Numbered from the stretch's first letter, positions 27,370 to 37,600 are shown. The stretch: 64,000 bases of DNA from CAVVGZ01 sp963747965 (GCA_963747965.1 CAVVGZ010000007.1:868001-932000), one strand, 5' to 3'. Numbers and translations are program-made. The notes: generated by a model not told the origin, from the sequence alone.

Positions 27370-28807
27370 TCAGGATCTGCCGCCATCACGGTTGATGACC
27401 AACATGCGCATCTCGGTCATTTCTTCAATAGCGTATTTTGGGCCTTCGCGACCGAATCCGGAATTTTTCACCCCGCCATAAGGCATCTGGTCCATGCGGT
27501 AGGTCGGAATATCGTTGACAAGGATTGCGGCAACTTCAATTTCATTATAGGCTTGCATGATCCGGTTGATGTCCTGGGTGAATACACCAGCCTGTAACCC
27601 ATACCGGCTGTTATCCACCAGGCGTACCGCTTCATTAAAATCGCGGTATGGGGTGACAGTGATCACCGGTGCAAACATCTCCGTGGAATTGACATCCATA
27701 TCCGGGGTGGTATCCACTAAAACAGTTGGAGCAAACATAGCCTTATCAACCTGGCCGCCTGCTAATACCTTTGCCCCCTGTGCGATAGCCGACCTGCACT
27801 TTGGCATAAGCGTCACTGGCAGCTTTTACGGTAATCATTGGTCCAATTTCTACCTGCTCGTCACGTGGATCACCAAACTTGAGTTCGCTGACCCTATCTA
27901 ATATTTGTTCCAGTGCAGGTCCATAAATTGATTCATGGACAAAAACCCTCTGTACTGAAATACAGTTTTGCCCACTCTGTGAGAAACCTCCAGAGACAAT
28001 CTTTTTCACGGCGTAATCCAGGTTGGCGTCCTCATGCAGGATCACTGCGGCATTTCCCCCCAGCTCCAGGGTAGACCTCTTGCGGCCGGATACGCTTTTC
28101 AAATGCCAGCCAACAACATCGCTGCCCGTAAATGATAGATAGGCAATTCGATCATCCTGTACCATCCGCTCGGTTAGTTCGTTAGAGCAAAGAAAAACAC
28201 TGAGCGCCTCGGGGGGATAGCCAGCCTCCAGGATCATCTCTGCCAGTATTAAGCTGGAAAGCGGGGTTTTTGAGGCAGGTTTCAGGATCAGGGAATTTCC
28301 TGCTGCAATGGCTGGCGCCACTTTATGCATTGCCAGTAATATTGGAAAATTGAATGGGGTTATTCCCAAAACCGTTCCGATTGGAAAGCGCCTCAAGACT
28401 GCGAATCGTCCCTCCCCGGCTGGTGCCCAATCCATCGGTACCACCTCACCCGGGATACGTTTGGCTTCTTCAGCTGCCACCCGGGTTGCTTCCATTGAAA
28501 AACCAACTTCAGCCTTCACATGACTGTGTGTTTTCCCCCCTTCGAGGATCATTGTCTCACCCAGCTCATTTTCATATTTGCCAAAGAGCTCAACCAGGTT
28601 CATCAGGATTTGATAGCGCCGGTGAGCGGGAAGTTTTTGCGTGATTCCAAAGCCTCGTTGTGCTGCCTGGATAGCCTCCTCAACCTCAGATTCGCCAGCT
28701 AAATAAATTTCTGCCACCTTATCCCCGTTATAAGGGAAAACTATGTCGGTTTTTTGGTCACTCTCCCGCCATTTTCCCCCAATCATAAATTTTGAAAAAG
28801 ACCTCAT
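27370..28807 (-). CDS. NAD(P)-dependent aldehyde dehydrogenase, frameshifted
   Basis: This aldehyde dehydrogenase-superfamily enzyme has a normal ~478 residues if one base is removed near 27793-27794 (CC on the plus strand), which joins AYAKVQ to SAIAQGAKVLAGGQ. Motifs are GTVLGITPFNFPILL, LKPASKTPLSSL, the coenzyme loop FTGSDVVGWHLKS, the general-base Glu in LELGGNAAVI, the catalytic Cys in SGQNCISVQR and the C-terminal PYGGVKNSGFGREGPKYAIEEMTE. It resembles the lactaldehyde/glyceraldehyde-3-phosphate (non-phosphorylating) branch. The exact substrate is unknown. Confidence 0.85.
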
Positions 28808-29445
28808 CGCTTACCTCCCAATATATATATAGATAATCTACATCATATTTATATATATTATATCAAAATTAATAAGGATCAGGAAATCCAAATCCCTGAC
28901 GGGTTGTACACATTACAGGGAAAGGATAAAATCAAGTTATTGAGGAAAATTTAAGATTAAAAAGGAGTGAACTTTGTCTGATAGGCGATCCGATCTTGAA
29001 AATTTGCTGCATTCCCGGCAGGAGAATTAAGAAGGTTATCCCCAGGAAATCCTGGGAAGCCTCAGCAGCATGGTATCCACTTTCTTTCCTGAAGATGCGA
29101 TTCCTGTATTCGAGGAATTAAGAGCCGGGTTGACCAAGAACTGGTGTTAGATTTTATTCAAAGGGATAGCAATTTATTCTCAATTGATGTCAGCAACCTG
29201 GATATGCCTGAATTGAAATATGGAGTTGAAATAAAATAGTTATGGGAAAACTAAACCACAAGGTTGTAATCCGCTATCCTGAGGGGATGTCTTCTTTCCA
29301 GAAAACCATTTCCCAACCTTATCGGTGATTTGGATCATGGAAAATCCTCTGGCTGGGATTTCCAAGAAGGACATTCTAAACCATTTCCGGTCCGTATACC
29401 GGAAATATGCCACGGTGTATTATTCCGACTCTGCTTAATAAAGTA
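28808..29445. other. Gene-poor stretch with decayed coding fragments
   Basis: No intact gene. From about 28976 a coding-like reading (SDRRSDLENLLHSRQEN, stop, EGYPQEILGSLSSMVSTFF) shifts frame near 29130 and continues (QELVLDFIQRDSNLFSIDV) to a stop at ~29239. A further fragment (MGKLNHKVVIRYPEGMSSF) follows. I cannot identify the ancestral proteins. Confidence 0.45.
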
Positions 29446-31062
29446 ATGCGAACCTTCCCCCTTATCCCTCTTTCAATCCTAATCTTGTTTTCCATTCTGG
29501 CGTGCAGTTTCCCTTTCACGGTTATCACCCAGAACGAGCAGTCAGCCCAGGCAACACTGTACGCCCAACTCTTTGACACCACTCCCAAACCATTTTCTAC
29601 CCAGCAGGCTTCCAAAACGGAATTTCCATCCGGGTTGCCGCCAGAGCAGGAGCAGGCAGCGACTGCTACATTGATGGTCAATGCCTCCGGAATTGAGGCA
29701 TTCCGGGGATTAAATATCATCCCCCCTGGTGAGATGATTGCCAGCCCATTTTTCGATACTGCTCCATTTGAAAGTTATACCTATATCTCTCAAGCGGGGG
29801 ATACCTTACCAGCTATTCTCGGTAGATTCAAGGTTTCTATGGATGCGATATCATCCCCTCACCTGCTGCCAGAAAATAGCTATATCCCTGTCGGAGAACA
29901 AATAACCATACCAAATAATTTTAAGGAAACCTCACTGCCTTATGCCGTTTTACCAGACAGCGAGATCATCTATTCTCCCTCCGCAGCCAACTTTGATATT
30001 GCCGGATACATCCATCAGGCTGGAGGATATTTGAGCAGACATACGGAGAAGGTAGATGGTATGGAAATGAGCGGGACAGAAATTATCACCCGGCTCGCCA
30101 GAGAAAACTCAATTAATCCGCGCCTGCTGTTGGCATTCCTGGAATTCCATACCAATTGGGTTTTTGATTCCCCGGCAAACCCTCAACTGCAGTACCCGAT
30201 TGGCTTCATGGCTCCCTCTCACCAGGGATTGTATGGTGAGATTTCCCTGGTGATAAGGCAGTTAACCCTGGGATATTACGGTTGGCGAAAGGGAGAATTG
30301 AACTCCCTGGTTTTTGGAGACCAATCCACACTGCAGGTCTACCCCGGATTAAATCCTGGTTCAGTGGCAATACTCAATCTGTTTTCCAGTATTTACAGCC
30401 GCAAGGTCTTTTCAGAAAAAATCTATGGGGAGCAGGGTTTCATCTCTTTTTATTGGAATATGTTTGGGGAGCCATGGACCCAGGCAGCCCAATTTGAACC
30501 TATTATCCCTCAAGACCTGGCCCAACCCCAGATGGAGCTTCCTTTCATCGAGGGCGAACCCTGGGTGATGACTGGGGGACCACATAATGCCTGGGGTGTG
30601 GGCAGCCCTTATGGAGGTTTGGATTTTGCTCCATCAGCAGTAGAACCCGGATGTGGTGTATCCAGGTACTGGGTCACCTCATCAGCCTCCGGTGTGGTTA
30701 CCCGTTCAGAGAATGGCGTCCTGGTAATCGATCTCGATGGAGATGGTTATGAGCAAACCGGCTGGAATCTGGTGTACCTGCATATTGCCCAGAAAGACCG
30801 CCCGCCGGTAGGCGCCAGTGTGGATGTGGACCAACCGCTTGGACACCCCTCCTGCGAAGGAGGACTCTCCAGTGGTACCCATGTTCACATGTCCCGTAAA
30901 TTCAACGGCGAATGGCTTGGGTCAGGTAATCCGGTCCCGTTCGTGATCAGCGGATGGCAGGCATCTCCTGGGGTAAGGCCGTATCAGGGTGGCTTACAGA
31001 AAGATGACAAAGTCGTCTCTGCACGCTCGGATGGTTCAAGCCCGGCATTAATCATCCGTTGA
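29446..31062 (+). CDS. Lipoprotein with LysM-like and M23-like peptidase domains
   Basis: Started at MRTFPLIPLSILILFSILAC (lipobox Cys20), this is a 538-residue protein; a start 13 codons earlier would bury the signal peptide. A LysM-like segment (YISQAGDTLPAILGRFKVSMDAISS) is followed by a linker and a central domain (LARENSINPRLLLAFLEFHTNWVF). A C-terminal domain resembles M23 endopeptidases: TGGPHNAWGVGSPYGGLDFAPSA supplies the first His and Asp, and GTHVHMSRKFNGEW replaces the usual GTHLHFE. It should be anchored outside the cytoplasmic membrane and act on, or bind, peptidoglycan. The next gene is an L,D-transpeptidase. Confidence 0.75.
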   Translation: MRTFPLIPLSILILFSILACSFPFTVITQNEQSAQATLYAQLFDTTPKPFSTQQASKTEFPSGLPPEQEQAATATLMVNASGIEAFRGLNIIPPGEMIASPFFDTAPFESYTYISQAGDTLPAILGRFKVSMDAISSPHLLPENSYIPVGEQITIPNNFKETSLPYAVLPDSEIIYSPSAANFDIAGYIHQAGGYLSRHTEKVDGMEMSGTEIITRLARENSINPRLLLAFLEFHTNWVFDSPANPQLQYPIGFMAPSHQGLYGEISLVIRQLTLGYYGWRKGELNSLVFGDQSTLQVYPGLNPGSVAILNLFSSIYSRKVFSEKIYGEQGFISFYWNMFGEPWTQAAQFEPIIPQDLAQPQMELPFIEGEPWVMTGGPHNAWGVGSPYGGLDFAPSAVEPGCGVSRYWVTSSASGVVTRSENGVLVIDLDGDGYEQTGWNLVYLHIAQKDRPPVGASVDVDQPLGHPSCEGGLSSGTHVHMSRKFNGEWLGSGNPVPFVISGWQASPGVRPYQGGLQKDDKVVSARSDGSSPALIIR

Positions 31063-31221
31063 TGCCGGTCTTTATTAACCCTTTTCAATATTTATTTATT
31101 CTATTTTGGATTCCGAATATCCGCTGCAGGCTTGATATAATTTGAAATTGTTGATAATTCGATCAAATGAAAAATAATCAAATGATTTACCAGATAATTA
31201 TGATCATATTTATATTTATTA

Positions 31222-31230
31222 TGCTATAAT
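31222..31230 (+). promoter_or_regulatory. Extended -10 promoter of the L,D-transpeptidase gene
   Basis: TGCTATAAT ends 8 bases before the ATG at 31239. Transcription would start within a few bases of the start codon, so the mRNA may be leaderless. Confidence 0.5.
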
Positions 31231-31238
31231 CAAAAATT

Positions 31239-32282
31239 ATGGGTACAAAACTATCACGACGGGATTTTATCAAACTGATTGGTTTGGGTTCAAGCGGTCT
31301 CGCATTTCGTTCCCAATGGGGAGAATTTGATACCACGGATTTTGGGAATGTCGTCCGTATAACCACCCAGAAATCTGTTAGTGTATATAGTGAACCATGG
31401 GATGAGAGCCGCATCCTCTACCAGCGCCTCAGGGATGAACTGGTACCTGTCTACTACGAAGTAGAATCACGCTACGGACCAGGGTACAATCCCACCTGGT
31501 ACCGTGTCTGGCGCGGCTATATCCACAGTGCTTATACCCAGAAAGTTGAAACAAGCCTCAATCCTGTCCTTTATGAAATTCCTGAGGATGGTCTGCTCAC
31601 TGAACTGACTGTACCTTACAGCCAGTCCATGTTATTTTCCAAAATGAACGGGTGGGAACCTTTATACCGGCTGTATTACAAAACGAACCATTGGATAATC
31701 GGTGTGGATGAAGGACCGGATGGTGAGCCCTGGTATATCGTTGAAGATGAATTGGATAGCCATATAAAATACTTTGTCACTGCCTCACACCTGCGGCATA
31801 TCCCACCGGAAGAGTATGCTCCAATTTCACCCGATGTTCCGGCTGAAAAGAAACGCATTGAAGTATCCCTCGCCATGCAAACCCTGACAGCCTATGAAGG
31901 AGATGCCGAAGTATTTAAGGCCAATGTCTCTACTGGGTTAAATTTCACGCCACCAGACGGAGGTCTCTCCTGGAATACACCTCAGGGTGAATTTAATGTA
32001 TATTCAAAAATGCCTTCCAAACATATGGGCGATGGGGTCCTGACCGCTGATATCGATGCCTATGAGCTCCCCGGAGTGCCCTGGGTATGTTTCTTCGCTG
32101 AACATGGGGTTGCCACCCACGGCACATATTGGCACACCAATTATGGCCGAACCATGAGCCACGGCTGTGTTAATTTATCCCCAGAGGATGCACTGTGGGT
32201 TTTCCGTTGGACAACCCCTGCATCTGAAGCGGAAGTTTGGGAAAAACGCGGCCTGGGTACGAAAGTAATCGTCAAGGGATGA
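31239..32282 (+). CDS. Tat-exported L,D-transpeptidase (YkuD domain)
   Basis: This 347-residue protein has a twin-arginine signal (MGTKLSRRDFIKLIGLG), an N-terminal SH3-like region (VSVYSEPWDESRILYQRLRDELVPVYYEV) and a C-terminal YkuD domain. The catalytic motif is HGTYWHTNYGRTMSHGCVNLSPEDA, with nucleophile Cys310. Such enzymes make 3-3 peptide cross-links or attach proteins to peptidoglycan. A tatC-tatA-tatB cluster at 54-55 kb would provide the export machinery. No clear Shine-Dalgarno sequence is present, in line with a possibly leaderless mRNA. Confidence 0.9.
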   Translation: MGTKLSRRDFIKLIGLGSSGLAFRSQWGEFDTTDFGNVVRITTQKSVSVYSEPWDESRILYQRLRDELVPVYYEVESRYGPGYNPTWYRVWRGYIHSAYTQKVETSLNPVLYEIPEDGLLTELTVPYSQSMLFSKMNGWEPLYRLYYKTNHWIIGVDEGPDGEPWYIVEDELDSHIKYFVTASHLRHIPPEEYAPISPDVPAEKKRIEVSLAMQTLTAYEGDAEVFKANVSTGLNFTPPDGGLSWNTPQGEFNVYSKMPSKHMGDGVLTADIDAYELPGVPWVCFFAEHGVATHGTYWHTNYGRTMSHGCVNLSPEDALWVFRWTTPASEAEVWEKRGLGTKVIVKG

Positions 32283-32314
32283 CTTGTGGAATGGCGTGGA
32301 AGTAAATTTGTCCC

Positions 32315-33532
32315 TTACACAAACTCCCGGAAAACCTGATTTCCCAGCAGCCTGCCCCGCCGTGTTAATCGTAAAATAGTTGTGTCACCCGATTCAACCC
32401 ATTCTAACAAACCTTTTTGAGCCAGATCACGGATTATTTCTCCAAATACCTCTTCCATACTTTTTCCAAAACGATTGACAAAGGACTTGTTTGATAGTCC
32501 CGCCTCGGTAAGCCGCAAACCGACCATCATGGTTTCCTGCATTTGCGTCATGGCATTCACCGGGGTTAATACCTCCGTTGCTGGAGTTCCTGGTATGGAG
32601 AAGGTGGATTGCTGCTGCATGGATTGGATATACGGTAGGATGCCTGATTTATTGGCTAAACGAAAACCAAGCCATGACCCGTGTGCCCCTGCACCAATTC
32701 CAATATAAGGCTCGTTCAACCAGTACTGCAGGTTATGGCGGCTGGCCAACAAGATGCCATCCTTATCCTTTTTTGCCCAATTCGAGATTTCATATTGAAA
32801 ATATCCGGACTCCGCCAGGTCATCCATTGCTGCCTCATACATATCAGCACTCAGGTCCTCATCTAACAATGGCAAACTTCCTTTACGGTATAAGGTGTGA
32901 AGCGGCGTTCCCTCTTCAATTGTGAGGGAATAAAGAGACAAATGCTGCGGTGCTAGCCCGATCACCAGTTTGAGTGTATCCCGCCAACGATCCAGAGTCT
33001 GACCCGGGATGCCATAAATAAGGTCAAGACTCAAATTTTCAAACCCTGCTTTTCTGGCATCCTTTATCGAATGTATTACCTGAAAAGTATCATGTCTGCG
33101 TTCCAGCACTCTCAGATCATCTGGATGGGAAGACTGCATCCCCATGCTGATACGATTGACTCCTATTGTCCTCAAGTGCCTGAGGTAATTTAAATCTAGA
33201 GACCCAGGATTGGCTTCCATCGTGATTTCAGCATCTCTAACCAAATTGAATTGTTTTGTGATTTCGGTAAGAATTCTTTCAACTTGCCGGATGCTTAGCA
33301 GAGATGGCGTTCCACCTCCCAGGTAAATAGTATGAATAGGTGTATCCATGGATGCCATATGTGTGATATAAGAAATTTCTGACAGCAAGGCCGATACATA
33401 CGCAGGCATCAAATGCTGCATCCCTGCGTATGTGTTAAAATCACAATAGCCGCACCGTGTCCGGCAAAAAGGCACATGGATATATATACTGGTAAGAATC
33501 GGACGCCTCCCAATCGCTTCAAAATCAATCAT
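32315..33532 (-). CDS. hemW: Radical SAM coproporphyrinogen III oxidase-like protein HemW
   Basis: HemW is a heme-binding radical SAM protein linked to heme trafficking. It resembles the oxygen-independent coproporphyrinogen oxidase HemN. I start it at ATG 33530-33532 (MIDFEAIGRRPILTSIYIHVPFC), giving 405 residues, because 16 further upstream codons would run over the divergent promoter. The cluster motif is CRTRCGYCDFN. Other blocks are TIYLGGGTPSLL, ITMEANPGSL, GVNRISMGMQS and NLSLDLIYGIPGQTLDRW. The C-terminal HemN domain (YWLNEPYIGIGAGAHGSW ... MVGLRLTEAGL) is present. Confidence 0.92.
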   Translation of the reverse strand: MIDFEAIGRRPILTSIYIHVPFCRTRCGYCDFNTYAGMQHLMPAYVSALLSEISYITHMASMDTPIHTIYLGGGTPSLLSIRQVERILTEITKQFNLVRDAEITMEANPGSLDLNYLRHLRTIGVNRISMGMQSSHPDDLRVLERRHDTFQVIHSIKDARKAGFENLSLDLIYGIPGQTLDRWRDTLKLVIGLAPQHLSLYSLTIEEGTPLHTLYRKGSLPLLDEDLSADMYEAAMDDLAESGYFQYEISNWAKKDKDGILLASRHNLQYWLNEPYIGIGAGAHGSWLGFRLANKSGILPYIQSMQQQSTFSIPGTPATEVLTPVNAMTQMQETMMVGLRLTEAGLSNKSFVNRFGKSMEEVFGEIIRDLAQKGLLEWVESGDTTILRLTRRGRLLGNQVFREFV

Positions 33533-33542
33533 AATGTGCTTA

Positions 33543-33551
33543 TGGTATAAT
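33543..33551 (+). promoter_or_regulatory. Extended -10 promoter of the LysM protein gene
   Basis: TGGTATAAT lies in the short divergent spacer between hemW and the LysM gene and gives a leader of about 30 bases. Confidence 0.5.
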
Positions 33552-33588
33552 ACACGATCGTAAATTAAATATCCAGGCAAAAATAATT

Positions 33589-34731
33589 ATGAGTCCTGAC
33601 ATAACCAAACAAAAAATATGTCCAAGCTGCGGATCCCGGGTATCTAACAATGCAACACGATGCCTGGTTTGTGGTAGGAACCTGGCAGCAACGGCCGATT
33701 CACAGGCTGTTTCCCGTACAGTTAGAGGTCCAAGGTTTCCAGAAATAACCCTAAATTTACCGATTGCCCTCGGTTTAATGGTTCTTATTCTTGGTGTTGG
33801 CGCTGGAACTGTTTTTGCTGTTCTGAACAGTACCGGCAGGGTTTCCGAACCAACCCCAACTGTAACCGTCACCCTCACACCTACTTCAGAGTTTACTCCA
33901 ACTGTCACATTAACCCCTACGATCGCCCCCACATTTACCCCATTGCCGCCATTGGAATACAAGGTTGTGTCAATGGACACCTGTTTATCGATTGCAGCTT
34001 TCTTTGAGGTGTCTGCTCAGAGCATCGTATTGTTGAATAATTTACCACCTACCTGTAACAACCTGGTGGTTGGACAAACGCTCCTGGTTCCCCAACCTAC
34101 GCCTACTGCATCCCCCATGCCAAGTGCAACACTCAGCGTGCTCGAAGCAACTGAAGCCGCCTGTGAAAAAATTAACTACACAGTAACCGCCAATGACACA
34201 ATCAGCGGAATTGCAAGAAGCTACAATATTTCAATTCAGACATTGAAAGACTACAACGGGCTGGCAACGGATATAGTTTACCAGGGTCAACCATTGATCA
34301 TTCCTCTGTGCGAACGGCTTCCAACCCCTGGGCCTACTCCCACAGCAACTCTCCCGCCCCCGTATCTGGGTCCCAATTTGCTTCTTCCCAATGATGGAAC
34401 ATCCTTTATGGCCTTGAGCGATATTATAACCTTGCAGTGGGCATCAGTGGGAACCCTGCGTGAGAACGAATCCTACGAGGTTACCGTGGAAGACGTCACC
34501 GACGGAACCGGAAAAATTGTGACCGATTACGTCACAGATACGAAGCTGATTGTTCCAAGCAGCTTAAGACCAACCGATACCAGGCCTCACATTTTCCGTT
34601 GGATAGTAACTACAGTCCGTCAATCTGGATCCACTCAGGACGGAAAACCTGTCTGGCAGTCCGCCGGTGCACAAAGCACATCCCGGACCTTCAGCTGGTG
34701 GGCAGCGGGAGTCGCCACCCCTACCCCATAA
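33589..34731 (+). CDS. Zinc-ribbon, single-TM protein with two LysM domains
   Basis: This 380-residue protein has an unusual layout. The cytoplasmic N-terminus is a zinc ribbon (Cys11, 14, 25, 28: CPSC and CLVC). One transmembrane helix lies at about 57-79. A Thr/Pro-rich linker of TPT repeats leads to two LysM domains (YKVVSMDTCLSIAAFFEVS ... and YTVTANDTISGIARSYNIS ...) and a C-terminal Ig-like region (ITLQWASVGTLRENESYEVTV). The LysM domains should hold it to peptidoglycan or another glycan outside the cell. The role is unknown; it may couple wall binding to an inner zinc-ribbon partner. Confidence 0.78.
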   Translation: MSPDITKQKICPSCGSRVSNNATRCLVCGRNLAATADSQAVSRTVRGPRFPEITLNLPIALGLMVLILGVGAGTVFAVLNSTGRVSEPTPTVTVTLTPTSEFTPTVTLTPTIAPTFTPLPPLEYKVVSMDTCLSIAAFFEVSAQSIVLLNNLPPTCNNLVVGQTLLVPQPTPTASPMPSATLSVLEATEAACEKINYTVTANDTISGIARSYNISIQTLKDYNGLATDIVYQGQPLIIPLCERLPTPGPTPTATLPPPYLGPNLLLPNDGTSFMALSDIITLQWASVGTLRENESYEVTVEDVTDGTGKIVTDYVTDTKLIVPSSLRPTDTRPHIFRWIVTTVRQSGSTQDGKPVWQSAGAQSTSRTFSWWAAGVATPTP

Positions 34732-34882
34732 GACAACTTTCAGGTAGAATGGATCAGAATAATACCATGCTAATTTTTGCCATAAGCAATAACCAACGAG
34801 TTCGACGAGCAACAAACCCAACTGATTACAGGACGGGAGATGTAGCGCGTTAAGCTGGATAAGATAAAGAGTTGATTTGAAC

Positions 34883-34913
34883 AAAAATGCCCTCCGTCCT
34901 GGAGGGCATTTTT
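34883..34913 (+). terminator. Intrinsic terminator between LysM gene and argG
   Basis: A perfect 13-bp stem (AAAAATGCCCTCC with GGAGGGCATTTTT) and 5-base loop ends 27 bases before the argG start. It terminates the upstream gene, or could act as an attenuator of argGH if their promoter lies before it. Confidence 0.75.
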
Positions 34914-34940
34914 ATATTAATTTACCCAAAAGGAGAAGTC

Positions 34941-36198
34941 ATGAAAGAGATAGGAGTCTATAAAAAAAGTAGTACTTGCCTATTCCGGTGGATTGGATAC
35001 ATCTGTTATTGTCCCCTGGCTCAAGGAAAATTATGGTTGTGAGGTTATTTGTTATACAGCCGATGTCGGGCAGGGGGAGGAATTATCCGGATTGGAAGAA
35101 AGAGCCCTGATGAGCGGAGCAAGCAAATTGATCCTGAAGGATTTGAAGGAAGAATTTGCATCGGATTATTTATTCCCGCTGCTGCGTTCCGGGTCAATCT
35201 ATGAGCGGAAATATCTTCTCGGAACATCAATTGCCAGACCATTAATTGCCAAACACCAGGTTGAAATTGCCGAGCAGGAAGGAGCAGATGCTGTTTCACA
35301 CGGTTGTACGGGTAAAGGTAATGACCAGGTACGTTTTGAACTGGCATTCACCGCCCTAAATCCACTGCTTAAAATAATATCTCCCTGGCGTGAATGGGAG
35401 ATCACATCCCGGGAACAAGCCCTTGAATATCTTACAGAGCGCAACCTGCCATTACCCCAAAAAAATCCATCACTCTACAGCCGTGACCGCAATCTTTGGC
35501 ATGTCTCTCACGAAGGCGGCCCCCTGGAACATATCAACCGGCCCCCTGAAGGATCTTTATTCCAAATGAGTGTATCTCCCCAGGATGCACCCGACCTGCC
35601 GGAAGAAATCGAGATTGAATTCAAAACAGGTAATCCAACAGCAATAAATGGCAAAAAATATTCACCGGCAGCCCTTGTAGAACACCTCAATGGAATAGGT
35701 GGTAAACACGCCATTGGCAGGATAGATCTTGTTGAAAACCGACTGGTTGGGATGAAATCGCGCGGGGTATATGAAACACCAGGAGGAACCATCCTCTATG
35801 CAGCACATAAAGAACTGGAATCAATCACATTAGATCGGGATACTCTATTCTATAAAGATATCCTTGCCTCCCGTTATGCCGAACTGGTTTATTTCGGACT
35901 ATGGTTTACCCCGCTTAGAAATGCACTGGATGCATTCTTTGATGAAACCCAGAAAAAAGTAAGTGGAAAAGTGAGCCTGCAGCTTTATAAAGGCAATCTG
36001 ATCATCCTGGGTAGATCAAGCCCTAACAGTTTGTATCGTGAGGAATTCGCCACATTTGGGCATTCCCTTGTTTATGATCACAGTGATGCAGCCGGATTTA
36101 TCCGCTTGTTTGGATTACCACTCAAGGTCCGGGCACTGCTCGAGGAGGGCGGCAAGGAGATCCCCGAAGTAGATTTTGGAAAAATTATCCGTGATTGA
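34941..36198 (+). CDS. argG: Argininosuccinate synthase, frameshifted near start
   Basis: ArgG joins citrulline and aspartate in arginine synthesis, using ATP. A strong AAAGGAGAAG precedes ATG 34941 (MKEIGVY), but the conserved KKVVLAYSGGLDTSVIVPWL is in the next frame. Removing one A from the run of seven at 34962-34968 gives a continuous 418-residue protein. Motifs are the PP-loop YSGGLDTSV, VICYTADVGQGEE, DAVSHGCTGKGNDQVRFE, SRDRNLWHVSHEGGPLE and IGRIDLVENRLVGMKSRGVYETPG. argH follows after 26 bases, forming a two-gene operon. Confidence 0.9.
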
Positions 36199-36224
36199 AC
36201 ACCCGTAAGAATGGAGGATGAGTG

Positions 36225-37591
36225 ATGAAATTGTGGACAGGTAGAATCAACAAAACAACTGATGAAGAGTTTTCCTCGCTGAACGACTCACTGCCAGTGG
36301 ACCAACGCCTGGCAAAAGAAGATATTACCGGGAGCCTCGCCTGGGCATCCGCGCTTAAATTTTCAGGCATTCTATCCAATGAGGAATTCCAGGATATCAC
36401 AAACGGTTTGGGGGAAATTGGCAGGGAATTTGAATCAGGAAAATTTATATTTTTGGAGCCCGACGAAGATATTCATACCGCGGTTGAGAGAAGGCTAACC
36501 GAGTTAATAGGTACCGCAGGGGGAAAACTCCATACCGGGCGAAGCCGGAATGACCAAATTGCCACGGATTTCCGCTTGTGGATGATGAACAATGTTCCGG
36601 TTATCTTGAACTTGATCCGCAACTTGCAATCCACCCTTATCCAGCGTGCAGAGCAGGATTTTGACATCATCCTGCCAGGTTATACCCATTTACAGCAAGC
36701 CCAGCCAATCTTGATCAGCCACTTGTGGATGTCATATTTCTGGACTTTGAAAAGAGATTACTCACGTTTTTGTGAGTTGATGTCCGGGGTTTCTGTCCTT
36801 CCTCTTGGAAGCGCAGCCCTGGCTGGTTCAACCATCCGGATTGACCGGATGGATCTGGCAAAACTCCTCGGCTTCAATGAAACCTCTCCCAACAGCCTCG
36901 ATGCTGTTTCAGACCGGGATTTTGCGGCTGAATTTTTATTTAATGGCACCCTCACAATGGTTCATCTCAGCAGAATGGCTGAATTATTAATCATCTTAAT
37001 AGCCGGGAATTTGGCTTTATTACCCTGGCTGATGAATATTCAACTGGTTCAAGCCTTATGCCTCAGAAAAAAAATCCCGATCTATTTGAACTGATTCGCG
37101 GGAAAACCGGGACAATCCTCGGTCACCTCACCGGAATCCTGGCAACATTGAAAGGTTTGCCTTCAGCTTATGATAAGGACCTCCAGGAAGATAAAGAGCA
37201 TGTATTTACGGCTTTCGACACAATTAAAGGAGTCTTGAAAGCCTCCAGCGGGGTAATTGCCACTCTTTCGATTCATCCAGAGAAAATCAACCGGCAAATG
37301 GATTGGCGGATGCTTGCTACTGACCTGGCAGATTACCTGGTTTCAAAGGGACTTCCATTTCGCCAGGCGCACCATCTGGTTGGAGAGGCTGTATCATTGG
37401 CAGACTCGATGGCTTTAACGTTGCCCGAAATGCCTTTGGACACCTGGCAATCCGTCCATCCCTTATTTGACTCTGACCTCTATGATGTTTTTGACTTTAA
37501 GGTATCGATTGATAAACATGATGTATTCGGCGGTACTGCGCGTTCCCGGGTTTTAGAACAAATTCAGCTGGCCAAAAGCCTGTGCAGTTGA
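36225..37591 (+). CDS. argH: Argininosuccinate lyase, frameshifted
   Basis: ArgH splits argininosuccinate into arginine and fumarate as a tetramer. ATG 36225 has GGAGG seven bases upstream (KLWTGRINKTTDEEF). Motifs are EDIHTAVERRLTELIG, KLHTGRSRNDQIATDF, PGYTHLQQAQPI, and the catalytic-loop signature TGSSLMPQKKNPDLFELIRG. The last lies in a different frame from the N-terminus. The break is near 36995-36998, where a missing base would restore MAELLII-x-NSREFGFITLADEYSTGSS and a 455-residue protein. This is the only one of the seven conserved-gene slips that needs an added base. A terminator hairpin follows. Confidence 0.9.
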
Positions 37592-37600
37592 CCACAAATA

